This document shows, one piece after another, positions 1 to 6,720 of a stretch of 8,294 nucleotides of DNA. The translations under genes were made by a program, and so were the position numbers. The stretch lies in assembly GCA_003023485.1 (NCBI GenBank), contig PXSG01000117.1:1-8294 (forward strand), written 5' to 3'. The notes below the pieces were generated by a model. It worked only from the letters and a program-made list of their open reading frames with translations, was not told the origin of the DNA and made no database searches. The stretch comes from Halobacteriales archaeon SW_10_68_16. Its GTDB lineage: Archaea; Halobacteriota; Halobacteria; Halobacteriales; Haloarculaceae. How positions within the stretch are numbered: the stretch's first letter is position 1; the number at the start of each line of letters is the position of its first letter.

Positions 1-161
1 GTTGACAGCACACTAGTCGAATCAACGAAACGCTGCAAGCTCTGGAAGAGGCTGGCTATCTTTCACGTTCGTCGCCGGAGGCGAAAGTCTGGCGGGCCGG
101 CCCGACCGCGCTGCTGCTGCTGGACCTTGACGACGACGTGCTAGAATCCGCCCGCGAGTAA
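1..161 (+). pseudogene. 3' fragment of a winged-helix/HTH-like protein, frame broken at the window edge
   Basis: The last 52 codons before the TAA at 159-161 encode a helix plus wing-like segment (RINETLQALEEAGYLSR, then SSPEAKVWRAGPTALLLLDLD). The helix ending in LEEAGYL followed by a beta-type segment resembles the recognition helix and wing of MarR/ArsR-type archaeal regulators; this is pattern resemblance only. The same frame has a TGA at 3-5, and no ATG, GTG or TTG start lies between it and the conserved-looking part. The first 18 bases read sensibly in another frame (VDSTLV), so a frameshift near 9-18 is possible. The gene may therefore be broken, but the upstream part is outside the window. 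The cluster of ATTTCTGT motifs just downstream could be related, though nothing shows a link. Confidence 0.45.
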
Positions 162-173
162 TTCCCTCGCGCA

Positions 174-249
174 ACAGAAATCGCAACTGAAATTTGTACC
201 ACCAGTCTGCGATAGATTTCTGTGACGGGCGTCTGTAACAGATTTCTGT
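174..249. promoter_or_regulatory. Cluster of ATTTCTGT / ACAGAAAT motifs, candidate operator array
   Basis: The octamer ATTTCTGT occurs at 216-223 and 242-249 on the plus strand (both as AGATTTCTGT, starting 26 bp apart) and inverted as ACAGAAAT at 174-181. A short perfect inverted repeat, TCTGT-A-ACAGA, lies at 232-242 and abuts the last copy, making TCTGT/ACAGA/TCTGT in series. Such iterated dyads are typical of binding sites for a dimeric regulator. A plus-strand TATA-like stretch (TTTTTATT) follows at 289-296, but no intact gene begins where its transcript would. The array may have regulated a gene now lost, or may act on the gene at 504 from a distance. No known haloarchaeal operator is recognised. 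Confidence 0.4.
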
Positions 250-291
250 AATGGACGACCTCCTGTCTTGCGTAGGGGCAGTATAGGATTT

Positions 292-432
292 TTATTGAAC
301 TCTCAGAACGACGACTAGGACCGAGAGCAACAGAACCACCGCACCTCCCAGCAAGAGCGGCGTGGGCAGGCTATCCCGGTTAGATGAGTCGGTCGGCGTC
401 CGCGTGGGCGTCTCTGTTTCCTGCGAGGCATT
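292..432 (-). pseudogene. C-terminal relic of a membrane-anchored surface protein
   Basis: On the minus strand, 46 codons ending in TAA (292-294) read as a Thr/Pro/Glu/Ser-rich linker (ETETPTRTPTDSSNRDS) followed by PTPLLLGG and a hydrophobic helix of about 20 residues ending in RVQ. A Thr/Pro stalk plus a C-terminal transmembrane helix is the usual membrane anchor of haloarchaeal secreted or surface proteins. It is similar in layout to PGF-CTERM tails, but the PGF tripeptide is absent. The frame is closed upstream by a TGA at 433-435, and no start codon precedes the linker, so this is a remnant and not a small gene. The upstream (higher-coordinate) side is now the promoter and start of the DUF502 gene, so the rest of this protein has been lost or replaced. 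Confidence 0.5.
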
Positions 433-469
433 TCATCGCCGAGCAACCACTCCGGTGTGTGAGCAGATG

Positions 470-476
470 TTTTATG
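470..476 (+). promoter_or_regulatory. TATA box for the DUF502 gene
   Basis: TTTTATG at 470-476 is centred about 31 bp, and ends 28 bp, before the ATG at 504. This is close to the spacing of haloarchaeal leaderless promoters. It supports ATG 504 over the upstream in-frame ATG at 384, which would place the TATA box inside the coding region. Confidence 0.55.
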
Positions 477-503
477 CTCGCCCGGAGAGTTTGCCCGACC
501 AAA

Positions 504-1337
504 ATGGCCGAGATGGACGCCGATGACAGATCCTGGCCCTCGATCCGGGAGATCGGGACCGAGATGTACAGGCACTTCTGGGACGTCTTGCTGACCGGCG
601 TCGCAATCATCGTCCCCGTGGTCATCACGCTGTATCTCGCACAGCTGGCCATCGGGCTCGTTCGGGAGGCGCTGAGTCCGCTGATACTCTTCGTGCAACA
701 CTTCGGTATCGTCTATCGCTTCCAGCAAATCGGGGTAATCAGTCTCCTCATCGAACTGGACGTCTACTATCTGCTCGTCGAGTTCCTGGCCGAGTTCTTC
801 GCGCTGATCATCCTGTTCGCGGTCGTCATGGTCGTCGGTTCCGTCGGTCACAACCGCTACGGGGAACAGATCATCGACGTCATCGACCTCACGATCGCCT
901 CGATCCCCGGTGTCGGCACTGTCTACAAGAGTTTCCGGCGGATGGGCGACGTAATGCTCGATAGCGAAACCGAGAATTTCCAGGACATCAAGCTGGTGCG
1001 GTGTCTCGGCGAGGAGATGTACGTCCTCGGATTCGAGACCAGCGTCGCACCGATGAGTGTCGAGAACTCGGCCGACAACGACGACATGGTGGCGATGTTC
1101 ATCCCGATGGCACCCAATCCTGTCACCGGGGGGTTCCTCACCTACGTGCCGCGCGATGACGTGCTGGACATCGAGATGACCGTCGAGGACGGCGTCAGGA
1201 CCATCCTCACCAGCGGCGTCGCGACCGGGAAGAACGCGGACAACGTACAGCTCGGTCTTTCGGACATCCAGAACGTCGCCCGGGTCGACCAGCTCCAGGA
1301 TACCCTGCGCATCGAGCGCGACGAGGAGTCGAACTGA
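504..1337 (+). CDS. DUF502 family membrane protein
   Basis: The 277-residue protein has two hydrophobic helices (about residues 27-50 and 92-115) and a soluble C-terminal half. Family hallmarks are visible: FWDVLLTGVAIIVPVVITLY in the first helix, then HNRYGEQIIDVID, IPGVGTVYKSFRRM (134-147) and PMAPNPVTGGFLTYVP (201-216). DUF502 proteins are widespread in archaea and bacteria; the biochemical role is not established, so none is assigned. The frame stays open upstream to an ATG at 384, but that extension is Cys/Arg-rich and unlike haloarchaeal protein, and a TATA-like box sits just upstream of ATG 504, so 504 is preferred. The gene is complete and ends in TGA. It stands alone: the relic upstream and the recombinase downstream are both on the other strand. 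Confidence 0.9.
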   Translation: MAEMDADDRSWPSIREIGTEMYRHFWDVLLTGVAIIVPVVITLYLAQLAIGLVREALSPLILFVQHFGIVYRFQQIGVISLLIELDVYYLLVEFLAEFFALIILFAVVMVVGSVGHNRYGEQIIDVIDLTIASIPGVGTVYKSFRRMGDVMLDSETENFQDIKLVRCLGEEMYVLGFETSVAPMSVENSADNDDMVAMFIPMAPNPVTGGFLTYVPRDDVLDIEMTVEDGVRTILTSGVATGKNADNVQLGLSDIQNVARVDQLQDTLRIERDEESN

Positions 1338-1604
1338 ACCGGTCCGGAAGGTGTGGGGGACCGAGTGCGTGGCGTCTGTCCGTCGGGGTACGGAACGAAC
1401 CGAGCAGCGAGGAGTGACCGAGACGCTGTCGAGAGTGGCCACGACCCCTCGGGAGTGCGAGAACGCGGCCGATTACATGTTCTTTTTGCGGAAGAAAGAC
1501 GGGAGCTTCGGGTGGACTAGTATCCTCCGGTGCCGGGAGCATTCGGACGGTCCTGCCCCATCCGAACTTGAGGGGTTCCTAGAGCGGTTCTCCTGACCGG
1601 AAAC
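1338..1604. other. Intergenic region between DUF502 and recombinase 3' ends
   Basis: This 267-bp region separates two convergent genes and contains no convincing gene. An 81-codon open frame (1351-1596, +) has biased composition and no recognisable motif. A T-rich stretch (TTCTTTTTG, 1480-1488) could end DUF502 transcripts. A 6-bp inverted repeat TTCGGA/TCCGAA (1542-1547 and 1561-1566) with a 13-nt loop lies nearer the recombinase. I looked for a tRNA, a common integration target, on both strands and found no T-arm with a matching acceptor stem. GAGCGGTTC at 1582-1590 recurs at 2959-2967 on the other side of the recombinase gene. Confidence 0.5.
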
Positions 1605-2840
1605 CTAGGTGTTCAATTCTTCGATTAGTGCCTCCATTAACTCCGGTTCGTTCTTGATATCCTGCACGAGCGAGTCAAGTTGATGTATTTTCTCCACGTC
1701 TTCCATGTCGTCAGCCGCTTGATAGCCGTCTTTCACCGACCCGTCTATTCTCATGATGTCTTCCATAGCTTCTGGTTGTATCACTTGCCCGCAACGGGAG
1801 CAGAAGCGCGCCTCTCTCGTGTTTAATTTCGTGCAGCGATAGCATTCCACAGGCGCAATGTCTTCCGTTTCTTCCTCCGTTTCGATACCGTGAATTTTCA
1901 GTATCTCTTTTTCAACATCGTCTGAGAAAATTGCAATATATCGGGCTGCCGCATCGGATTGTTTGACCCACCCGTAGCGTTTTTCTAGATATGGCTGGGT
2001 CAGTTCACCTGCATAGAAGCTGGCAGACGATTTCCGGAAGTTCGTGATGTTGAGCGGTTTGTCGATATCAGCCCGCTGACCCGGTTTTTTGAACATTTGA
2101 GATATCATCCGATAGCTCAGTCTTTCGGGGCTGTCAAGTTTACACCACAGGGGGGCATCGGGGTCGTTGGGAGCAGGATGTTCTTCGAGCCACTCTTGAA
2201 TGTACGGGACGCTGGGTATCAACAGGGCGGTCCTGCTCCCAGTCTTCCCAGATGCGTGAACTCGCAATCCGTTTGGGGTGTCTTCGATATCCCGTCTCGT
2301 CAGGTCCTCGAATTCGAATCCTCGGAGCCCCGCGTCGAACTGGAGTGTGATAGCCGCTGCATCCCGCTTGTTCTGTGCTTCCTCGACCATCGCCATGATG
2401 TCTTCCCACTCCAGCATATCGCGCTTATCCGGTGATGCGTCGTAGTTTTCACTTTTCGTGGAAGAAACCCAGTACATCGAAACCGGCGGTTGCTCAGGGT
2501 CGTTCGCCACGCCGTCATCGGTGACTTTCCGACCGAACACCTTCAGCGCCACGCGATAGTCCTGGTTGGTTTCTTCGTTTTCATAGGTGCGATGAATCCA
2601 GGCGACGATATCCTTGACGGCCTTGCGGTCAATCAGAGCGTCGTTGAGTCCGCCCACGTTCTCAGCGATTATCGTTACGTGTCTGAGAAGTTTGAGGTGC
2701 CGATATGTCGAGTACTCCTTACTCCGCAAAACCAATTCCTTATCGAACTCTTCCAACGCTTCGCGGTCGTCGGCAGATATCTCGTCGTTTTCTTCGATAC
2801 GGTCCCTGAGATTTTCCAACTGCGTCTCGGGGTTCGCCAT
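1605..2840 (-). CDS. Tyrosine recombinase/integrase with C-terminal zinc ribbon
   Basis: The 411-residue protein has an N-terminal helical, core-binding-like part (about 1-130) and a tyrosine recombinase catalytic domain (about 140-315). Visible active-site elements are Arg173 in AGLRGFEFEDL, Lys199 in SGKTGSRT, Arg269 in TNFRKSSASF and the nucleophile Tyr301 in AARYIAIF. The HxxR His is replaced by Thr266, and the second His/Trp position is Trp291. A CxxC-x10-CxxC zinc ribbon follows (Cys333, 336, 347, 350), then an acidic helical tail. Enzymes of this family cut and rejoin DNA at att sites. Start: ATG 2840 lies about 26 bp from the TATA-like ATTAAT at 2864-2869; an in-frame GTG at 2846 adds two residues. 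G+C is clearly below that of trm1, consistent with lateral origin. No phage, replication or cargo genes adjoin it, so it may be the remnant of an integrated element. Confidence 0.88.
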   Translation of the reverse strand: MANPETQLENLRDRIEENDEISADDREALEEFDKELVLRSKEYSTYRHLKLLRHVTIIAENVGGLNDALIDRKAVKDIVAWIHRTYENEETNQDYRVALKVFGRKVTDDGVANDPEQPPVSMYWVSSTKSENYDASPDKRDMLEWEDIMAMVEEAQNKRDAAAITLQFDAGLRGFEFEDLTRRDIEDTPNGLRVHASGKTGSRTALLIPSVPYIQEWLEEHPAPNDPDAPLWCKLDSPERLSYRMISQMFKKPGQRADIDKPLNITNFRKSSASFYAGELTQPYLEKRYGWVKQSDAAARYIAIFSDDVEKEILKIHGIETEEETEDIAPVECYRCTKLNTREARFCSRCGQVIQPEAMEDIMRIDGSVKDGYQAADDMEDVEKIHQLDSLVQDIKNEPELMEALIEELNT

Positions 2841-2863
2841 ATTCACATGACGTGAGCTAGCAC

Positions 2864-2869
2864 ATTAAT
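2864..2869 (-). promoter_or_regulatory. TATA-like box for the recombinase gene
   Basis: ATTAAT is centred about 26 bp upstream of ATG 2840 on the minus strand, matching leaderless haloarchaeal spacing. The surrounding intergenic DNA is AT-rich compared with the flanking genes. Confidence 0.5.
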
Positions 2870-2892
2870 CTTTGTGGCTGGCCTTGAATGTC

Positions 2893-2902
2893 TTTTATAT
2901 AA
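2893..2902. promoter_or_regulatory. Strong TATA-like sequence with no assigned gene
   Basis: TTTTATATAA is the most AT-rich TATA-like stretch in the window. On the plus strand it would start a transcript near 2920-2925, ahead of an ATG at 2944 whose frame soon runs antisense through the membrane protein gene. On the minus strand it could be a second recombinase promoter giving a leader of about 25-30 nt. It may also be a leftover end of an integrated element. Confidence 0.3.
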
Positions 2903-3012
2903 TCACCTTCAAATCCTACTCCTGGCTCTCTCTCGCAGTCGAGATGGACGCGTCCATGGAGCGGTTCGTCGCGTGGATCAGCGCGTGGAGGGACTGTCGC
3001 CGCGGCGGTGAC

Positions 3013-3426
3013 CTACCCGGGTGTGGACGACCCCGGGTCGGCCCGTGCCACGTAGTCGAGCAGGCCGCCGATGGCAAGCACGATGCCGCCGCCGATCGTC
3101 AGATAGAGCCCCACGCCCGGCGCGGCGAACCCGGGAACCGCGAGGAAGCCACGCGACCCGACGACGACGATGGCGACCCCGACGATGCCGGTCGCGACCG
3201 GGCCGTCCCGGCCGAAACCCGGCGTCAGCACGACCAGCGCGGCGATGGCAGCAAGCACCAGCGTGAGGGGGCCAGCGGCGTCGAGGCCCCCGACGACGAC
3301 CGTCGACCCCACGGGGCCGATGTCGATGGCCGCAGTCACCCACGGCACGACCGCACCGACGCCGGCGAGGACGGCCCCGACGAGGGCGATGACCGCCGGT
3401 CCGGAGAAGTCGGTCTCGATGTCCAT
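3013..3426 (-). CDS. Small four-helix membrane protein, function unknown
   Basis: The 137-residue protein starts at ATG 3426 and ends in TAG at 3013-3015. It contains four hydrophobic helices, roughly at residues 10-31, 50-69, 76-98 and 104-124, joined by short loops rich in Gly, Pro and Ala. The N-terminus ([10 protein letters not shown]) is acidic, and the tail ([14 protein letters not shown]) is short and polar. No catalytic motif is visible. Small multi-helix proteins of this composition are common and mostly uncharacterised in haloarchaea. The frame stays open far upstream, but that is only the antisense of trm1; ATG 3426 is the first start giving a normal membrane-protein N-terminus. 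It is divergent from trm1 across 111 bp; no clear TATA box lies 27 bp upstream. Confidence 0.75.
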   Translation of the reverse strand: MDIETDFSGPAVIALVGAVLAGVGAVVPWVTAAIDIGPVGSTVVVGGLDAAGPLTLVLAAIAALVVLTPGFGRDGPVATGIVGVAIVVVGSRGFLAVPGFAAPGVGLYLTIGGGIVLAIGGLLDYVARADPGSSTPG

Positions 3427-3506
3427 AGCGGCCGTAGTCACAACGCCACCATAGCTCTGGCGGTGGATCCACTTGAGTCGCTGGCCTCGGTCGCGGAGAA
3501 CGCATC

Positions 3507-3515
3507 CCTTTTCGC
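3507..3515 (+). promoter_or_regulatory. TATA-like box for trm1
   Basis: CCCTTTTCG, in otherwise GC-rich DNA, is centred about 27 bp before ATG 3538. This fits a leaderless transcript and supports that start. Confidence 0.4.
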
Positions 3516-3537
3516 GCTCGGCGCCACACCGGGCGGT

Positions 3538-4641
3538 ATGCGCGTCCGCGAAGGCGCGGTCGAGATCGAGGCGCCCGAGCAGGCCGAGGCGGGCGTCGGC
3601 GAGGACGTGTTCTACAACCCGGTCCAGGAGCTGAACCGCGACGTCACGGTGGCTGTGTTGCGCGCCTGCGCCGACCGCGAGCCGCGGGCCGAAAGCTACT
3701 GCGACGCCACGGCCGCGACGGGCATCCGTGGCGTGCGCGCCGCCGCCGAGGGCTGGCAGGTGACCTGCTGTGACACCGACCCCGACGCGGCCGCGCTCTG
3801 TGAGGACAACCTCGCGCGCAACGGCCTCGAGGGGCGGGTGCTGGAACGGGACGCCAACGCCGTCCTCCACGAGGATTACTTCGACGTCGTCGACGTCGAC
3901 CCCTTCGGCTCGCCGGTTCCCTTCGCCGACGCCGCCATCCAGGGTACCCGGGACCTGCTCTGTGTGACCGCGACCGACACGGCGCCGCTGTGTGGCGCCC
4001 ACTTCGAGAGTGGCGTCCGCCGGTACAGCACGGTCCCGCGCAACACCGAGTACCACGCCGAGATGGGGGTACGGGTCCTCCTCTCGGCGCTGGTCCGGAC
4101 CGCAGCACGGTACGACGTTGCGGCCACACCCATCCTGACCCACGCGACCAAGCACTACGTCCGCACCTACCTCGAACTCGAGGGGAGTGCCAGCGCAGCC
4201 AACGCGGCCATCGACGCCCTCGGCCACATCTATCACTGCGAACACTGCCTGCGCCGCGAGACCGAGCGCGACCTCGTCGCTGACCCACCCGCGGAGTGTC
4301 CCAACTGCGGCCACGGCATCCAGACCGCGGGGCCGATGTGGCTCGGGCCGACCCACGACGCTGGCTTCGTCGCAGCCGTCCGCGAGGGGGTGAGCGAGGA
4401 GATGGGGACCGCCGAGCGGGCCCGGGATCTGCTGGCAACCCTGGAAGGGGAACTCGCAGTCCCGACACACTACGACCAGCACCGGCTGTGCAAGCGGTGG
4501 GGCCGGCCGGCGACGGCGATGGCGGAGTTCCTCGATTCGCTCCGGGCGGCGGGGTACGACGCCTCCCGCACCCACTACGGCGGGACAACGTTCAAGACGC
4601 CGGCATCGGTGAGCGAGATCGAAGCGGCGACCGGCGAGTAG
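3538..4641 (+). CDS. trm1: tRNA (guanine(26)-N(2))-dimethyltransferase Trm1
   Basis: Trm1 uses two S-adenosylmethionine molecules to make N2,N2-dimethylguanosine at position 26 of tRNA, at the hinge between D and anticodon stems. The 367-residue protein has the family motifs in order: [11 protein letters not shown] (25-35), SAM-binding motif [11 protein letters not shown] (56-65), the catalytic DVDPFGSP block (119-126; usually DLDPFG), TDTAPLCG (147-153), [10 protein letters not shown] (168-177), and a zinc site from Cys234, Cys237, Cys254 and Cys257. The C-terminal domain ends with [15 protein letters not shown]. Length is normal and the gene looks intact. ATG 3538 is chosen because the family N-terminus begins there and a TATA-like box sits 27 bp upstream; the long in-frame extension to 2872 is antisense to the membrane protein gene. 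It converges with the cupin gene across 95 bp. Confidence 0.97.
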   Translation: MRVREGAVEIEAPEQAEAGVGEDVFYNPVQELNRDVTVAVLRACADREPRAESYCDATAATGIRGVRAAAEGWQVTCCDTDPDAAALCEDNLARNGLEGRVLERDANAVLHEDYFDVVDVDPFGSPVPFADAAIQGTRDLLCVTATDTAPLCGAHFESGVRRYSTVPRNTEYHAEMGVRVLLSALVRTAARYDVAATPILTHATKHYVRTYLELEGSASAANAAIDALGHIYHCEHCLRRETERDLVADPPAECPNCGHGIQTAGPMWLGPTHDAGFVAAVREGVSEEMGTAERARDLLATLEGELAVPTHYDQHRLCKRWGRPATAMAEFLDSLRAAGYDASRTHYGGTTFKTPASVSEIEAATGE

Positions 4642-4720
4642 GCGGTATATCGACCCGATTTCTCGCTGGAACGATTTGCCAGAAGAACCGTCAAGACGCA
4701 GCGCGCGCATGCAGCAGGTG

Positions 4721-4725
4721 AAAAA
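4721..4725 (-). terminator. T-tract downstream of the cupin gene
   Basis: Five T residues on the minus strand (GTCTTTTTCAC) begin about 12 nt after the cupin stop codon. Short T-rich runs are the usual archaeal intrinsic termination signal. No stem-loop precedes it. Confidence 0.35.
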
Positions 4726-4736
4726 GACCCCGTCAA

Positions 4737-5069
4737 TCAATCCTCAGCTAACGAGCCGTAGGGTGGAGCAAAGAAAATGAGCGTGATGAGTTCTGATTCG
4801 ATATCAAAAAAATAGTGCTCGACTTCACGTTCGACGAAGATGATGTCGCCAGGTTCGACGGGATGAACATCTTCTCCGATGCGTATCTTCGCAGAGCCCG
4901 AGACGATGTAGTACACCTCGTCTTCTGTATGGGGGTCTTGTGGATCAGTCGCCCCGGCCTCCAACCGATAGACTTCCAAACTCATCGACTCACGGCGAAG
5001 AAATTCGACGAACAACTCATCCTCTTGGTCAAGTCGTTCGACGACATCGTCGATCTGAACCGGTTCCAT
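4737..5069 (-). CDS. Single-domain cupin protein
   Basis: The 110-residue protein folds as one cupin beta-barrel judged by its two motifs: DPHTEDEVYYIVSGSAKI (45-62), a variant of the first motif with His47 and acidic residues 49 and 51 as likely metal ligands, and VEPGDIIFVEREVEHYF (71-87), the second motif with His85. The spacing around EVYYIVSG and the PGD turn is characteristic. Small cupins bind a metal and serve as enzymes or ligand sensors; the substrate cannot be inferred here. ATG 5069 is preceded by AAGGAG about 5-10 nt upstream, a Shine-Dalgarno-like site that is otherwise scarce in this window. A TATA-like AAAAGATTT lies about 28 bp upstream. G+C is close to 50%, lower than its neighbours, suggesting later acquisition. 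It lies 76 bp after the PIN-ATPase gene on the same strand. Confidence 0.9.
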   Translation of the reverse strand: MEPVQIDDVVERLDQEDELFVEFLRRESMSLEVYRLEAGATDPQDPHTEDEVYYIVSGSAKIRIGEDVHPVEPGDIIFVEREVEHYFFDIESELITLIFFAPPYGSLAED

Positions 5070-5145
5070 AACTCTCCTTGAAAAATAGACTACAAATCTT
5101 TTCCGATAATCTCTGCCTCCCCACTCTGTTGAATTCACGCTCCGA

Positions 5146-6720
5146 TCAGGACGGCACGACGGTAATCGTCCGCCCGCGGTCGATGGCGGATTCGAGTTCC
5201 TCGGCGATGGCGCTGCCCCGCGAGACCTGGATCTCGCCGCCCCGCGAGACGGTCGCGGTGAAGAGGTACTCGCCGTCGGCCTGGATCTCGACGGTGTCGC
5301 CGGCGTGGCCGTCCATGGGGATGACGACGTGCCTGTCGGTGACCTCGGGCGTGACGATCCGGCCCGTGGCGTCGCCTGGGCCGCCACCGCCCTGTCCGGA
5401 CGCTCCGCCCTTCCCGCCGGGTCGCTCGGCGAAGGTCCGGACGTCGATGTCGATGCCCAGGCGGTTCTCGACGTCGTTGATGCGGCCCCCGCCCTTGCCG
5501 ATGACCCCGGAGATGTCGGACTCCTCGACCCAGACGACGGCGCGGTCGGGCCCGCGCAGTTCCACCTCGACGTGGCCCCGCGCGATGGAGCGGATCTCCC
5601 GCTCGATTTCCCCCTTGGCGATGCGGTCGACGCCCGACTCGGACTGCCGTCCGGGACCGCCCTCCTCGCCCAGCGGAACAGTGACGACCTGCCGATTGAA
5701 GGTGTAGATTTCGTAGGCAGGCTGGCCGGTCTCGAAGTCACGGATGACGATGACGGGTCGGGCGAGGTCCTCCTCCATCAGCCCCTCGGGGACCTTCACT
5801 TCGGTGGTCACGTCGTAGACGGTCTCGACGCTGCCGGCCTCGATGTAGACGACGGTGTCGACGACCTGCGGGATGAGACCGAGTTCGACCCGGCCGACGA
5901 GTCGCTGGAGGGCGTCGATGCCCCGGGTGGCGTGGACGACGCCGACCATCCCGACGCCGGCCAGGCGCATATCGGCGAAGACCTCGAAGTCGTCGGTCTT
6001 GCGGACCTCGTCGTAGATGGTGTAGTCGGGCCGGACCATCAGCAGCGAGTCCGCCGTTTTGGCCATCTCGCCGCCCAGCGCCGTGTACTGCGTGACCTCG
6101 GGGTCGACCTGCAGGTCACGGGGTTTCTCCATGGTCTTGACCGCATAGCCCGAGTCGACGAGGAACTCCGCGACCGCCTGGGCGAAGGTGGTCTTGCCGG
6201 CGCCGGGCGACCCCGAGATGAGGACGCCACGCTGGCGTTCGAGCAGGCGCGACCGGAGTTCGTCGGCGTACTCGTAGTCGTCGAGGTCGGTCTTGACGAT
6301 GGGCCGGACGGCGGTGATCTCCAGGCCGTCGGCGAAGGGCGGGCGCGCGATGGCGATGCGGTACTGCCGGAACTGGACGATGGTCATGCCGGGTTCGTCC
6401 AGTTCGACGAAGCCGTCGGGGCTGTCCCGGGCCCCCGACTCGATGTCGACGGCGTACTCGGCCAGTTCGGCCTCAGTGAGTTCGGTCTCGCCGATCCGCT
6501 CGTATTGCATCTCGCCCACCGAGCCCCGTTTCGCCATCGGCACCACGCCCGTCTTGAGGTGGACGCTCATCGTCTCGGAATCGAAGTAGTCCTCGATGGC
6601 GATGTGTCCCACCTCCCGTGTCCGGGGGTCGACTTCGATCACGTCGAGGCCCTTCGCGCGGGCGACCGCCGCCTGGACGTCGTCGCTGGTCACGAGCGTC
6701 GCCCCGCGGTCGCTCGCCAC
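5146..6720 (-). CDS. ATPase and KH part of a PIN-ATPase-KH protein (distal open frame)
   Basis: The frame downstream of the frameshift is fully open for 524 codons from a GTG at 6720. It contains the last part of the PIN domain (VTSDD, 10-14), a PilT/VirB11-like ATPase with Walker A GSPGAGKTT (170-178), an acidic Walker B-like YTIYDEV (233-239), VVHATRG (261-267) with its conserved-looking His263, then a KH RNA-binding domain with VIGKGGGRI (406-414), a Gly-rich linker (434-452) and a beta-rich C-terminal domain. In archaea this architecture (COG1855, PINc/VapC-type ATPase) is a single polypeptide thought to act on RNA; the substrate is unknown to me. GTG 6720 is probably an internal codon, not a natural start. 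The conserved motifs are all present, so a truncated ATPase-KH protein could still be made if translation reinitiates. Confidence 0.65.
   Translation of the reverse strand: MASDRGATLVTSDDVQAAVARAKGLDVIEVDPRTREVGHIAIEDYFDSETMSVHLKTGVVPMAKRGSVGEMQYERIGETELTEAELAEYAVDIESGARDSPDGFVELDEPGMTIVQFRQYRIAIARPPFADGLEITAVRPIVKTDLDDYEYADELRSRLLERQRGVLISGSPGAGKTTFAQAVAEFLVDSGYAVKTMEKPRDLQVDPEVTQYTALGGEMAKTADSLLMVRPDYTIYDEVRKTDDFEVFADMRLAGVGMVGVVHATRGIDALQRLVGRVELGLIPQVVDTVVYIEAGSVETVYDVTTEVKVPEGLMEEDLARPVIVIRDFETGQPAYEIYTFNRQVVTVPLGEEGGPGRQSESGVDRIAKGEIEREIRSIARGHVEVELRGPDRAVVWVEESDISGVIGKGGGRINDVENRLGIDIDVRTFAERPGGKGGASGQGGGGPGDATGRIVTPEVTDRHVVIPMDGHAGDTVEIQADGEYLFTATVSRGGEIQVSRGSAIAEELESAIDRGRTITVVPS

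Noticed and set aside
384..503. N-terminal extension of the DUF502 protein from ATG 384
   Set aside because: The extra 40 residues are rich in Cys and Arg and unlike the family start. They would also contain the TATA box and overlap the surface-protein relic.
1542..1566. TTCGGA/TCCGAA hairpin as a terminator or att site
   Set aside because: Only 6 bp with a 13-nt loop and no following T-run; too weak to call.
1351..1596. 81-codon frame after DUF502
   Set aside because: No motif and odd composition. A minus-strand frame overlaps the same region equally well, so neither is supported.
1500..1604. tRNA or 5S-rRNA-like fragment beside the recombinase
   Set aside because: GGTGGACTAGTATCC and CCCCATCCGAAC superficially recall tRNA and 5S segments, but no cloverleaf, T-arm pairing or acceptor stem could be formed on either strand.
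2872..3537. Long in-frame extension upstream of trm1
   Set aside because: It is antisense to the membrane protein gene, has no family similarity, and trm1 has a normal N-terminus at 3538.
3427..4740. Minus-strand open frame running across trm1
   Set aside because: It is a shadow produced by the high G+C of trm1; only the part from ATG 3426 downward reads as a membrane protein.
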